NCBI GenBank assembly: GCA_025677825.1
Contig: JAIXMO010000080.1
Coordinates: 1 to 64,000 of the forward strand
Direction: 5' to 3'
From: Helicostylum pulchrum
Lineage: Eukaryota > Mucoromycota > Mucoromycetes > Mucorales > Mucoraceae
DNA: 64,000 nt
Of this stretch, positions 24,564 to 37,671 are shown piece by piece. The position numbers and the translations under genes were made by a program. Each line of letters opens with the position of its first letter. Position 1 is the first letter of the stretch. The notes under the pieces were generated by a model. The model was not told the DNA's origin, made no database searches, and was given only the letters and a program-made list of their open reading frames with translations.

Positions 24564-25103
24564 GTTCCCTTATTTTAACACTTCGTTTTTTGAGTTAACG
24601 TTTTCAACAAACTGCATTTCATATCCCCTCTTTTCATTTTTTCTTTTAAACTCTAATTGTTAGATACTTTCCTCCCTTTTTTTATATATTGTTCTCTCTC
24701 TCTCTCTCTCACTCTATCTCTTTTTTTTTTATACTCGACATTCAACATGGTCGAAACCGACAGCTATCCCGGTTGCAGGATGGGTTTTTAAACAATAAAA
24801 ATAATATAATATAATACAATTACTGAGTCTCGACCTTTTTTCCCGCTTTTACTTTTAACTTCCCCCTTTGTGTATTTTTACTTTAAACGCGTTTGTACTT
24901 TAAAAAAAAGTCATTTGTTTATATCCCCTGATGCTCCAAAAAAAAAAAAAAAAAAAATATGTATAAATACTTGACTGTAAAAAAGAAAATAAATGAGGAA
25001 GAGAAACCACGTTGTACAAAAAGCAAACATAATGCACTCTGCGATTACCTCCGTGTGTGTTCAAATTGATTGGATAAAAAAAAAGACATTTTTTATTTTG
25101 TAA
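24564..25103. other. Convergent intergenic region, no gene
   Basis: 540 bp between two converging stops (SAM synthetase and INO80). It holds a (CT)n stretch near 24695-24711, an A-run near 24941-24957, and AATAAAATAA-type poly(A) signals near 24795-24815 and 24985. No coding sequence is seen. Confidence 0.5.
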
Positions 25104-28100
25104 TTAACCTGTAAATGAAAAATTTGTTCTCGGTCGACCAATACGAGATAACTTTTGTTTCTTTGCAGGCGAAGAATTACCACTGGTATCTTCTTCAGTC
25201 GTATTGTTATTAGTAGTTGTTGTTGTAGTAGTAGTAGTATGAAACGTATCTTCACCAGCACTAAATAGACGATCCACGTTCGATGGACTAAGTGCAGGTG
25301 TAGATTCCTTGGACCCTTCAGCTGCTAGTGCCTGTTTACGTGATCGTTTTGTTGGTGTTGGTGGCGGCCTTGCTTGTTTCTTTTGTTCTTCTTCTTCTGC
25401 CTTTTTCTTTAATTGCATTTGTAATTTGTTATCAAGTTCTATTATATGTTATTAGTTTAGAATATATATTTTACACGGTATGTTTAAAGTTTTATAGTTC
25501 ATACCTTCATCATCCAAAAGAAGTGACACGATTTCTCTAGGTTTAAAGTCAACTGACTTAAACTCGCCGCCCGAAATAACCACCTTCTGAATCTCGTCCT
25601 TCTGTTTCGCTCTTTGAAGAATTCTTTCTTCGATTGTGTTCTTTGTGATCAATCTGTAGACAGTGACCTGTTTGGTCTGACCCAAACGATGCGCACGATC
25701 CATTGCTTGTTGATCTACGGTGGGATTCCAATCACTATCGTAAAAGATAACAGTATCCGCCGCAGTCAAATTAATACCTAACCCACCTGCACGTGTAGAA
25801 AGTAAGAAGATAAAAATTTCAGGTCTGGTTTGCCAATCTTGTACCATATCACGGCGATCTGAAATCTTGGACGAACCATCCAATCGAAGGTATTTATATT
25901 GTTTGTACGCAATATACTCTTCAAATAGGTCAATCATCTTGGTCATTTGGAAATAGATTAAGCATCGATGGTCTTCCGTCTTGAGTCGCTCCAATAGTTT
26001 ATCCATCGTTGCAAGTTTACCAGAATCTAAAATAAGGTCCTTCATCGAGGGGACCTTCATCATAGAATAACCGTAGCCAGAAGAGGGAACTGTCATCACT
26101 CCCGTTTCCGTCTTTTGGACAACTGCCTTCAAGTTACAGGCTTCTTCACGGTTGGTATTGTATTGCGGGTTTCCAAACAAACAAGATCGTGTGTTGAGGT
26201 CAAAGAACGTTTGGTGTTTCTCGCGCACAAATGAAATATCGTCACAAATCATATCGACAGGGACTGCAGTCACAGCAGGGAAATAACATTGACTGTAGAC
26301 TCTTGTTTCATAAATAAATCTATCGGATACATGTGTTAATTCATCAAGTGCTGAACCTGGTGTGATCATCAAGGGGTTCGTGACGGTGTTGGTTTCTGAA
26401 ATTAAGAATAAAGCAGATGTGTTGATGGCTGCAGAGGGTTCATCATTGTAAATACTTCTGCGAGCACGGTGGTCACGCTTTGCTAAATGGTCCATCCATC
26501 TTTCCAAAATGTTGGCCTTGGACAAGTAGCTTGCTTCGTGTGGTGCCATATCTGTGAATCGTAAGAAGGAGAACGCAGCATCTATTTTATTTTAGTTTGT
26601 TTAAAAAAAAAAAAATAAGTACATAGTATATAGAAAAATAATGGATATAGGTAATATTATCATAGTGCATTACCTTTTTCATTAGAAAACTCGGATTCAT
26701 AAATATATTTACTATTCCAAATATTCATCAAATTATCTAAATACTTTGTTTCGAATCCTGCATTGGTGTCAGGACTTACGACTTTTAAAATACCACCATT
26801 TCTGTACAACTTTTTAGGGATTCTATACTTGATATGACTTGTAGTTGAATAAGGACAATACAATTGACTTTCTTTTGCCAACGAGCCCGTCTGACTGAAA
26901 CGACAAAACGACATTGGAGATTTGACATCAGCACGTTCAAATAATTCAGGATGGTTACACACCTTTCTGAACTGCATCACTAAATTCATTAAGCTATCTA
27001 AATTCTCTAAATCACCTAAAGATGTTGCCTTTTCTAATAACTCGGAAATCGATATCTTTTCTTTTAACCCACGGTACAATGCCTTTTGTCGAGCAGTCAA
27101 TTCACAGAACACTTCAATTTCTATCTTTTCACCAAGTTCGTGTTGCACGTTACGTTTAATACGACGCAACATGAACGGCTTTAAGATCATGTGTAATCGA
27201 CGCAGTTGGTGCTGGTTTAACGAGCCTCGGTTCTCTGCATGACTTTCAATGTCCTTGGAAAACCATTCACTGAATTCTTCATGCGAATCAAATAACGTTG
27301 GCATGATAAAATGAAGTAAAGCCCAGAGTTCTTGCATACTGTTTTGAATAGGCGTACCTGTTAAGAGTAATCGGTTACGACAGTGGAATCCAAGCAGTTG
27401 CTTCCAACGCGCACTGGATGAGCTCTTGATCGCTTGCGCTTCATCGAGAATCATGTATTGCCATTTTACGCGTTGGAAATAAGTGACGTCGGTAAGTACA
27501 AGTTGGTAACTGGTAATCACAATATGAAATGGTGCGTCACGACCGTACAGTTGCTTTCGGTTCCAAAATTGACGAAGTACTTTACGATCTTTAGGATTAC
27601 CCCAATAAGGAAGTGCCTATACAAAAAAAAATTAGTTGCCAATAGATACACATACAAATATATATATATAATTACTCTGAACTGGGGAACAAATTTTGCA
27701 AATTCTTGTTGCCAATTATGAAGTGTAGAGGCAGGAGCAATAACCAAAAAGGGACCCCAAATATTATGCACTTCAGCCAAATAAGCCAATAACGAAATAG
27801 ATTGTACGGTTTTACCTAAACCCATCTCATCGGCTAAAATACCATTAATACCTTGTTCGTATAAATTAGCAAGCCAATTAAGACCCTTCATTTGATAACT
27901 CTTGAGTTGACACATCAACATGTTGGGTTGTGAGACCTCTGGTCCAGACCCCATACTTGAGGGTTCTTGGAAATTCATGTCGTCAAATGCCATTTGGTTT
28001 AAACTGGCTTCATCGTCTTCTCCAGCAGCTAATCTTCTTTCACGCGCTCCTTCGTCAAATTCTCTGGTTTGCTCGCGTTGTTTGGCAAGAGCGTTTTGGG

Positions 28101-30178
28101 CACTGAGTCGAGCTTGTTCCTTTAACACACTCTCGTCTTCTTCGTCAAAATCAACGACACCGATATTGGTGATACCGGCGTTCATATCGAGTTCGTCAGT
28201 GGCAGACACTGGGTTCAAAGGAGTAGATAAACCGGAGGGAGCAGGTTGAGCTGTATCATCATCGTCACCTGTATCCTGTTTAATCTTTCTACCGATAAAA
28301 TGACTGTACAACTCTGTTTGAGTGATCAAGAAATTCAATTTACGAGCTTGACGTTGCGCTTCTCTGCGTTCTTCCTCTTGTTTTAACTTGTCAAGAGCCT
28401 CTTTTTCAGCCTTCTTTCTTAACTCTCTTTCTTCCTTTTCATTTTTTTTCCAAAACAAGAGCATCTCTTTACTGGCTCTCTTTGCTTTATTTTGCATGTC
28501 ACGGTTGGCTCTACCGCCGTTTGTTACGACACGACGTACTTCCTTTTGACAGTACTGAGCGACCTTTTTACAGTTACCCGATCGAGTTGCTTGGACACGA
28601 GACAAGATACGGTTCATACGTGGAATGTCCTTACGTGCAATAGTTAACCAAATCTTTCGACGGTCGTCTTCTACACGGTTTTGAGAGGGGACGGAACCCA
28701 TATTGCTATCTTCTTCTACTAGATCGTCACTGGATTCGTCATATTTGAAACGTTTCAGGGTGGGTTTCTTGGCTTTTCGTTTAAAGACTTCGGATTTTGG
28801 CATACGCGTACCGTATCTCTTTTCGTACATGTGTTCAATGCGTCCCTTCATTTTTAAATGTCGGTTCTATTAACGGATGTTAGTAAACGAGAAATCGTTT
28901 TAAGAATATTATTTTTTTAAAAAAAAAAAAATTACCGCTTCTTTCTTTTCGTATGCTTCAATCACTCGCTTTCGACGACGATGAACATCTATCATAAACT
29001 GAACCATCTCTTCACGATGTGCTAAAAGCACTTCGTCTTCTTCTTCTCCTTCAGAAAATACTATTTCTTCGCGTGTACGTTGAGCAAGTGATTTTCCTCC
29101 TTTGGGTCTAATTTCCATGTCACTTAGGTCGTCAATAGATGAATCGTCGCTGTCATCACTGTGTTGTGTTTGTACTATAAATAATATATTAGTGAGAAAG
29201 GGATATTTGTTTGTTTGAAAAAGCTAAAAGAGAAAAAAATTACATTTACGATTCTAAAGTAATAATAAAAATATATTAGTCAAAATATATATGTACATAG
29301 TATTTATAATTTTACCTTGGAGGTGACAATAACAGGATCACGATGATCAATAATAACTTCCTGCTGGTGATGATGCTGCTGCTGCAAAACTTTTGGAGAT
29401 CGGATCAACGGAATATCTTCTGTATCAGTATCTGAATCAGCCATTTGATACTTTTCTTCATTATCACTGTTTAATAAGTTTTGAATTCCGTGTTGACGTG
29501 TTGGTTCAAATGCCTGGAAAGTAGGTGAATAGACTGGTTTAGGTGGGTTGTTATCAGATGAAAGAAGTTGTGATATAGACATGACAGGTGAAATCACTGC
29601 TTGTTGCGGCTAAAGGATTGTATAAAATTACGTTAGTCAATATTAAAAAAAATAAAAAATAAAAATAAAAATGTTTGTTATCTACCTGTTGAGGTGGAGG
29701 AAGTGTTTCTGGTGTCTACATAAAAAAGAGTGTTTGTGTGTTAGACTGTATTTCACGTTAAAAAAAGAGGTGTTATATTTACTATGCTACTACGGATCGG
29801 ATCATAAGCAGCTTGTTGATAAGTTGGTGGATAGTGATTCTATTTTTTTACACGATATATATTTTTTTAGTTGGTTGTTTTATCACGTCAAGGGTTTAAA
29901 AAAGAAAAAAGAAAAAAGAAAAAAAAAAATAGAAAAATAGAGATAAAAAAGTTTTTTTTTTTAGTAATGTTCATTACCTGTTCCCAAGAAGTGGATGAAG
30001 AAGGATAAGTGTAGTTTTCACGGCTTGGAGGTGGGTAAGAAGAAGGTGGATAAGGTCCGGGGTTATATCGATTATATTCCCATTCTTCCGATGTTTGTGG
30101 TGGAGGTGGAGGTGGTTGTTGTTGTTGTACCTGTGGAGGAGGTCGATGAGGTGACTGATTGGGTTGATCAAACGCCAT
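25104..30178 (-). CDS. INO80: INO80 chromatin-remodelling ATPase
   Basis: Ten exons (29978-30178, 29783-29839, 29686-29715, 29316-29609, 29244-29253, 28936-29174, 27676-28866, 26674-27616, 25505-26581, 25104-25438) join in phase to 1458 aa. The N-terminus is proline- and glutamine-rich. The DBINO/HSA region ([37 protein letters not shown]) binds actin and Arp subunits. The split Snf2 ATPase follows: [20 protein letters not shown] (Walker A), [22 protein letters not shown], a long insertion typical of INO80, then [27 protein letters not shown] and [23 protein letters not shown]80 slides nucleosomes and edits H2A.Z in transcription and replication, in the nucleus. The tail ([23 protein letters not shown]) is basic. 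One exon is 10 nt. Confidence 0.95.
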
Positions 30179-31180
30179 GCATGTAACTTTTTTTTTGGGG
30201 GATTTGCTTTAACTGGTATTAATCTTTTTTAAAAAAAAAAGGATTGGTTTTTTCTATACAGTAAAAAAAAAAAGTAAGTCTTTTTTTTTTAAACAAGATG
30301 AAAAAAAAAAAGAAGGCTGTAAAGGAGGGTTTGCGCGCCTTTTTTTTTTATTATTTTTTATTATTTTTTAAAAGTCCCAAACACACACACATACACACAC
30401 ACTTGTAAGGTTCGCACGTCACTTTGTGACGCTAAAGACGTTTGTTTATTTTTGCAGAAAAAAAAAGTTTGATTTATGTAAATGTCATTACGTATTTTTT
30501 TTTTGTACGTAATCTTTTATACACACACACACACTACAAGATGTATGAATGTGCTAATGGTTTCTTTTTCATTCTCTTTATTATTAAAAAATATAAAATA
30601 TACACAAAACAGATTATGTCTCCATCATCTATCTGAAAAACTCAAACATCCGAAGAACTGCCCAGCTTGTGTTATTGAATCTGAGTGTTAAATGATTTGG
30701 AGATCCGGCTACGAGAGAGTTGTCATAGGCGGATCATGTAATAAAATCAAACACAGTAATAAAACATACCGCTTTATAGTTCAACATCATCCACAGTTTT
30801 CCTTTTCTTAAAGTCCCATATCAAGTTGTGGTATTCTTTTTTAATTCGTCTTTTTTTGTTACTTTCTTTTTACTTTACTTCCTTTGTAAAATCAAATACA
30901 GTAAAGGATACATTGGTAATTGAGATAAGTCAGTTGACTTTGACAAGGATAATTGTATTTCCGAGTTGATAGATATATTTTACAAGGTAAAAAAAAGGAT
31001 GAGCCACCCCAAGATTAAATTTTAGAAGTTTTTTTTTATAATTGTAAACGTATTAAATGTTATAAATACATATCTTTTTTTCGAAGAATCAATACAAGTC
31101 GACGTCCACGTTCTGACATTAAGAGGGGCAGTCAGCCGTGGATAATCAGAAAATGAACGAGGCACAAGAAGAATTAATGA
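30179..31180. other. INO80 upstream region, no gene seen
   Basis: 1 kb of AT-rich DNA with many A/T runs and CA repeats (30380-30405, 30520-30535). A short palindrome, CGTCACTTTGTGACG at 30417-30431, about 240 bp upstream of INO80, places two TGACG half-sites head to head, as bound by ATF/CREB-type bZIP factors; this is a motif match only. Degenerate sequence near 31080-31180 may belong to the 3' side of the neighbouring pseudogene. Confidence 0.45.
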
Positions 31181-32677
31181 TCAAAATACGGTGGATTTCT
31201 CAGTCCCCAGCTTTAACACCACTATTACCTCTATTATGTTAAACAAGTTTCTTTTTCCATTGCGAGATTTCTTTATGATGCCAATGGGACGTTGAATGGT
31301 TGTAGCTTCTTTTTCGCTGATATACAGTTGTCTCTTTTGCTCCATTTCTTTTTTCTTTTTAGCAATATAGGCTTTGTGCTTCTGTTCTTGCTCCGGTGCA
31401 AGATGTATTTTAAGTAATATATCAAGTAAGCGGTTCAGAACTTTTAATGGTCTTTTTGAATCCGACCACATAACTTCAAAATTTGTTGCATACTTGGACA
31501 AGGACATTTTCATAACATAAGGATCTGTTATAAAAGCTTTTTTTATATTTATAGGAAGTATATCAACAAATGCATTGTGAAAATATTGTGTTTTCGTTGA
31601 ACCTTCTCTCAAGCCTTAAGGGACGAAATAGGTGGAGTGGATTAGTTGAAGATGTGCCTTGCTGAAAAGTTTACTGAAGTTACGAACTAGATTTGCTGTT
31701 TTCAAACAAGAAAAGTCTAATGGGGGAGGGAGAAAAATATCACCTTTTTTTTTCAAGCTGGTAGTTAGTTGGAAGGATATCTTGTAATTGAGGACCTCTT
31801 TTTTGTTGCATTTTGACGCTGTTACCGTCCTTGACAAAAGTACAGGCTCTTAGCAGATTAATCATTTTGTGCACCTGAACTCCGAAGTCAATAGTATAGT
31901 ATAATCGGTTGCTGCAGTTAATTTTCCCTTGAGAACACTAAGAAATGTATCTTTTATATCAGCTGGTAAGTCGCTTCTGATCAATGGTAAGAGAGACGAA
32001 CTACAATGTCTAGTCTTTTCATCTTCTTCTTCATTCATGTCTAACTCTGTGGGGTTATCTGAGAATCCTTCTGGCTGATGTAGGCTTTCAACTGTTTGCG
32101 TTTTAGAAACAGAACTGGATGAAGATGGACCTTATTAATCTTCTTCGATAAGACTTATTTCTTCGATTTTTTGTGAAAGAACTTCAACTTCAACTTCTTT
32201 ACCTTTTCCCTTTACACCTTTTCGGTAATCAGAAACTAAGCGGTCAAAGTCACTTTTAACGAGTTCAAACTAGCGTTGCAGGGGCGTTTGAGTTTTTCTC
32301 CTCTTCCTTAACATGCTCTCTATCTCAGCAGCGCGAGCACCTATTCTTTCTTCCGCGCCTGTGACTATTCCTCTATCTAGCCTTTTTTTGGTCATGCATT
32401 GATTTTTGAGATCATCAAGACTTTTCCGGAGTCTATACAGTCTTGAATCGTTCTAGAAAGACGCCGCTTCATTTCTCGTTGAAAGGCTCCCAAAAGCTCC
32501 TCTTCTCTCTCTGCATCCTTCATTTTTTTTATCTGTAGGCTCACTTTCACTTTCACTTTCACTTTCGAGAAGATTTCGACGAGCTCTCTTCTGGCCTTTA
32601 CGTCTCCAAGTCGGAAGCTGGTTCAAGGCAGGAGTTGCACGTAAAAATTGTCGCTGTTTCTTTCTGCGCATTATCAA
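31181..32677 (-). pseudogene. Multiply broken gene of unknown family
   Basis: Read on the minus strand, one frame carries protein-like sequence from 32677 to 31181 despite eight or so in-frame stops. Pieces include KRARRNLLESESESESEP, GAEERIGARAAEIESMLRKR, FELVKSDFDRLVSDYRKGVK, LLPLIRSDLPADIKDTFLSV, TTIQRPIGIIKKSRNGKRN and YVMKMSLSKYATNFEVMWSD. Two stretches are better in another frame: KMKDAEREEELLGAFQREMK (near 32530-32470) and DFGVQVHKMINLLRACTFVK followed by QQKRGPQLQDILPTNYQ (near 31890-31770). This implies compensating single-base indels. Composition is charged and balanced, clearly once coding. I recognise no domain; the style matches anonymous repeated proteins of Mucorales. A living gene with unusual introns was considered, but the number of stops argues against it. 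Confidence 0.6.
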
Positions 32678-33414
32678 AGTATTAGTTAGCTTTGTACGAA
32701 AAAAAAAACGAAAATAAAAGAAAATAAAAGAAAAGAAAAGAAAAGACGAAAATAAAAAAGAAAATTGCTGCTAACTTATGATTAATTTTGGTGTTGATTA
32801 ATTCTTGGTCTGAACAGGAAAATAAAAAATGATTTATTATTTGGTGTAGGAAAATATGGAAGCAGGCACAGGTGCAGCGCTTTTATATTTCGTATTGAAC
32901 TATTTACTCAAAGCCAATCTCGCCTTGTGAGATCCGAAACCAGAATAGTATGCAATTTTAACAAAATACTAAACGTATTTAAATAGTTGATAAATCTTCT
33001 TATTCCTGTAGTGAGACTGGAATAGGTTATATGAAATAAGGTTAATGATGTTACACATTTTTATTTTGGATATTATTCTTGTGTACCTTAAACTTAACTC
33101 TATATTGTCATGCTTTTTGTAAGTGGGAAATATGAAGGGGTGTGTTTTTTTCTGCGCCAAGTGATGGAAATATCAACGGTTTTATAACCAATAATGACAT
33201 TGCTTACTATGACCCACACTTCTGAAACAAAGCTTACATTGTAGTAATAGTTGTACAATCAGTTTACCATCTCAAAAAGAAACTATTCGTGACTGTTACG
33301 CGCGTGTTTTTTTTTTCATGTACAACTTTTCGTGTTAAAACACGATTTTCCTTTTTTTTTTCTTTTTTTTTTCTCCATCTATTCCCTTCTATTGTACATA
33401 TAAACTATAATAGA
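32678..33414. other. TOP2 upstream region, no gene
   Basis: About 740 bp. It has AAAATAAAAG/AAAAGAAAAG-type direct repeats at 32702-32762, and pyrimidine-rich T/C runs just upstream of the TOP2 start (33352-33385). No coding sequence is seen. Confidence 0.5.
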
Positions 33415-36400
33415 ATGAGCTCTGAAAGTGAAGACGATTTCCAAAAGTCAGCTTCTGAAGACGAGTTTGTTGATTCAGGATCTGAATCTGACGGCTACAC
33501 TCCCGCTGAGCCAGCTAATAAGGTATGATAAAACAAAAAATAAAACAAAAAAAAAGGACGTGGGCAACAAAATATTGACTTTAGAATACTATCTGTAAAA
33601 TATAGAAAGCAAAACTCTCAGTCTCTGCAGCCAAAAAGACCCCTATTAAGAGAGTAAAGAAGGCACATGTTGAAAAGAAGATGCCAGCAGAAAAGAGTAC
33701 CACACCTAAAAAAAACCGTTGTTACCAAGAAGAATGTATCTGATTATTTTACTACTGTTCAATCGCCTACATCACCTAAACCAAAAGAGGTCAAAAACCC
33801 TGCCGCTGCCGCTAAAAAGAGCGTATCTGTTGCTGATACAGATGTTATCATGAAAGAACGTTCCCCTAACGATAAAAAAACAGTAGAAGAAATTTACCAA
33901 AAAAAGACACAACTTGAACATATTTTACTTCGTCCTGATACTTATATTGGTTCCATTGAAGCAGAAGAACAAGAAATGTGGATATTTGATTCTGAAGATG
34001 ATATGATCAAACGTAAAAAGATCAAATATGTACCTGGTTTGTATAAGATTGTAGATGAAATTTTGGTCAATGCTGCTGATAATAAGGTAAAAAAAGAAAA
34101 AAATTAAAATCTTACATTATAGTTGCAAGGACTTATCTTTATTACATAAAAAAAAAAAAAAAAAAAAAGGTCCGTGATCCTACTATGGACACTATCAGTG
34201 TTTCTATTGATCGTGCAGAAAATTTTATTTCTATTGAAAATAATGGTCTTGGTATTCCAATCACTGAACATAAAGAAGAAGGCTGTTATGTTCCTGAGTT
34301 GATCTTTGGTCATCTCTTAACATCATCCAACTATAATGATAATGAAAAGAAAGTAACCGGTGGTCGTAACGGTTATGGTGCAAAGCTCTGTAACATTTTT
34401 AGTACTGAATTTACTGTTGAAACTGGTGATAAAGAACGTAAATTGAAATATAGTCAAACCTTTAGAAATAATATGAGCATTACTGGAAAGCCTAAAATCA
34501 CTAGTAACGCTCGTGGAGTTCAATTTACTCGTATATCATTCAAGCCCGATCTTTCAAAGTTTGGTATGACTGAAATGGATGAAGATTTTGAAGCTTTGAT
34601 CAAGAAGCGTGTCTATGATTTAGCTGGTTGCGTAGAAGGTATTAATGTTCGTTTAAATGGTACCAAAATCCCTGTCAAGGGCTTTACAAAGTACTGTGAA
34701 TTATATACCAAATCTATGGAGATCCGTAATGCTGAGGGAAAGAAGCCCATTATCGGTGATCCTGAGAAGAACAGTCGTTGGCAAGTTAATTTTGCTGTGA
34801 GTGATGGTCAATTCAACCAAATCAGTTTTGTCAATAGTATTTGTACTGCAAAAGGTGGAACTCATGTCAATTATATTGCTGATCAAATCGTAAAGGCTTT
34901 ATTACCTGAAGTTCAAAAGAAGACAAACAATAAGAATATTCGTCCTTTCCAAATTAAAAACCACATGACTCTCTTCGTTAACTGTGCTATTGAAAACCCT
35001 GCTTTCGATTCTCAAACTAAAGAAAACATGACTTTGCGTGCTAGTAGCTTTGGTTCCACTTATAAAGTAAGCGAAAAATTCTTGTCTTTAATCGCAAAAT
35101 CGGGTATTATCGATAATATTGTCAAATGGGTCAAGTATAAGGAAGATGAGCAAATGACTAAAGCTGATGGTAGCTCCATGACTCGCAAACTCAAGATTCC
35201 TAAGCTTGATGATGCAAACTTGGCTGGTGTTCGCCCTCACAACAAAAACTGTACCTTGATCTTAACTGAAGGTGATTCCGCTAAAGCTCTTGTTATTAGT
35301 GGTCTTTCCGTTGTCGGAAGAGACAAGTTTGGTGTATTCCCTCTTCGTGGTAAAGTACTTAACGTACGTGATGCTACTAACTCTCAAATTATGAACAATT
35401 CCGAAATTACCAATATTAAGGCTATTCTTGGTTTGAAGCATGGTACAACCTATACTAACGCCGATCAGCTTCGTTATGGTAAATTAATGTTGATGACCGA
35501 TCAAGATCATGATGGCTCTCATATCAAGGGTCTTTTGATCAACTTTATCGATAGTATGTTCCCTTCTTTATTGGATATCCCTGGTTTCTTATTGGAATTC
35601 ATTACACCTATTATCAGATGTCGTCACAAGAGATCAAAGAAGGAAGTATCTTTCTTTACTATCCCTGAATACGAAACTTGGGCTTTTGAACACAACAAAA
35701 AGAGTGAATGGGAACCTAAATACTTCAAGGGTTTGGGTACTTCCGATAAAGCAGATGCTAGAAGGTACTTTAGTGATCTTGCTACTCATAAAAAGGAATT
35801 TGAAGTTGCATCTCCTGAAGAACGTCAATTAGTCGATATGGCCTTTAACAAAAAGAGAGCTGCTGATCGTAAAGAATGGTTAGCTGGTTATGAACCCGGA
35901 ATCTTTATTGATCATAATGTCAGCAAGATTAAGATTACTGATTTCGTTAACCGTGAATTAATGCTTTTCAGTATGGCCGATAATATTCGTTCCATCCCTT
36001 CTGTTGTCGATGGTTTCAAGCCTGGTCAACGTAAAGTATTTTATGGTACAAGTAAACGTAGTAAAAACTCCGAAGTCAAAGTTGCTCAATTAGCTAATTA
36101 TGTTGCTGGTGAAACTCAATATCATCATGGTGAAGCTAGTATTGCGTCCATTGTGATCAATATGGCACAAGATTATGTTGGTAGTAACAATATTAATCTC
36201 CTTGTTCCTTGTGGTCAGTTCGGTACTCGACATGATGGCGGTAAATCTGCTGCTAGTCCTCGTTATCTTTTCACCAAAATTGCAAAGATTGCTCGTACCA
36301 TCTTCCACCCTGATGATGATAATATTTTAGAACTTTTGATTGAAGAAAATAAACCTATTGAACCCAATTGGTTTGTTCCTATTATTCCTATGGTACTTGT

Positions 36401-37536
36401 CAATGGCGCTGATGGTATTGGTACTGGTTGGAGTACTAGTATTCCTAATTATAACCCAAAGGATCTTATCGACAACATCATACGTCTAATGGATGGCGAT
36501 GACGTTAAGCCAATGACTCCTTGGTATCGTGGATTTAAGGGTCCTATCACTCCTTCTGCTGAACGCGGTAAATATATTTCAAGTGGTATCGCTGACGTAA
36601 CTGCAGATGGTCGTATCAAGATTACTGAATTACCTATTCGTGTCTGGACCGAACCATTCAAAGAAAGTTTGGGAATTATGCTTGATCCCAAGGATAAGAA
36701 ACCCGAGATTAACATTGTTGATGTCGCAAACAATTCTACTGATATGACTGTTGAAATTACAATTGAGCTTGACAATGCCAATTTATCTAAGGCTGAAGAT
36801 ATCGGTTTACTTAAAGCGCTCAAGTTGACAAATAATATTAACACTACCAATATTGTCTGTTTCGATAAAGATGGTAAGATCAAAAAGTATTCTTCTGCTG
36901 AACAAATCTTGCTTGAGTTTTATGAATTGAGATTGGATTATTATCACAAGAGAAAGGTAAACATTTGACATATAATACAAAGAGGAAGAAAAAATTACTT
37001 ACTTTATATATATGTGTATATAGGCGCAATTAATTGTCGTATTAACTGATGAATTCGTTCGTCTTGATAATAAAGCTAAATTTATTCAACTTGTTATCAG
37101 TGGTCAGTTAAAATATGTCAATCGTAAAGAAGAACTTGTCATTGCAGATATGAAAGAACTTGGTTTGGAGTTGATTTACCCTAGTAAAAAGAAGAGTGCC
37201 TTGATTGTAGACGACCAGAACGATGACGAGGATGATGATACTAATGGTTATGAATACCTCTTTTCCATTAATGTTCGTGGATTCACTGAGCAAAAGGTTA
37301 AAGACTTGATTAAAAAGAAGGAAGCGAAGCTCGCTGAATTAAATGAAATTAAGACCACTCCTCCCAAGACCTTCTGGCGCCGTGATTTGAACACATTACT
37401 AGGACAGTGGGAAGACTTATTAAAGGAAGATGATAAGTTGATTGAACAAGCTAAACCCGTTTCTTCTAAAGTAGATACCACCAAAAAGAGAAAGAGGGTA
37501 ATGAAGCCAAAGGAGCCCAAGGCACCTAAGAACTAA
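33415..37536 (+). CDS. TOP2: DNA topoisomerase II (apparent one-base frameshift in exon 2)
   Basis: Four exons: 33415-33522, 33606-34086, 34170-36956, 37024-37536; about 1295 aa if one surplus base is ignored. Motifs: GHKL ATPase (ILLRPDTYIGSIE, EILVNAADNK, TGGRNGYGAKLCNIFS), TOPRIM (LTEGDSAKALVISG, MLMTDQDHDGSHIKGLLINF), winged helix with the catalytic tyrosine in SAASPRYLFTKIAKIARTIF. The enzyme passes one duplex through another to untangle chromosomes. Exon 2 is 481 nt although both its splice junctions are phase 0, so it holds one extra base; the frame changes at the A8 run 33708-33715, from STTPKK to TVVTKKNVSDYF. No intron fixes this. The divergent C-terminal tail is short and basic (TKKRKRVMKPKEPKAPKN), making the protein shorter than yeast Top2 (1428 aa). 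Confidence 0.95.
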
Positions 37537-37671
37537 ATGTTTTGCTAAAAAAATAATTAAATAAAAAATAATTCTACATGTAACCCAAATTTTGGTTCTT
37601 TTTATTTATTTAATATATTAGTAAGTAGTGTAAATAAAAATAAAAAATAAAAAATAAATAAAAAATAAAAA

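Noticed and set aside
26922..28249. Plus-strand open frames of about 105 codons inside INO80
   Set aside because: They are antisense to INO80 exons with no independent motifs.
33690..33730. A short intron in TOP2 to explain the frame change
   Set aside because: The only GT...AG pair nearby would give an intron of about 36 nt, and the joined phase is still wrong.
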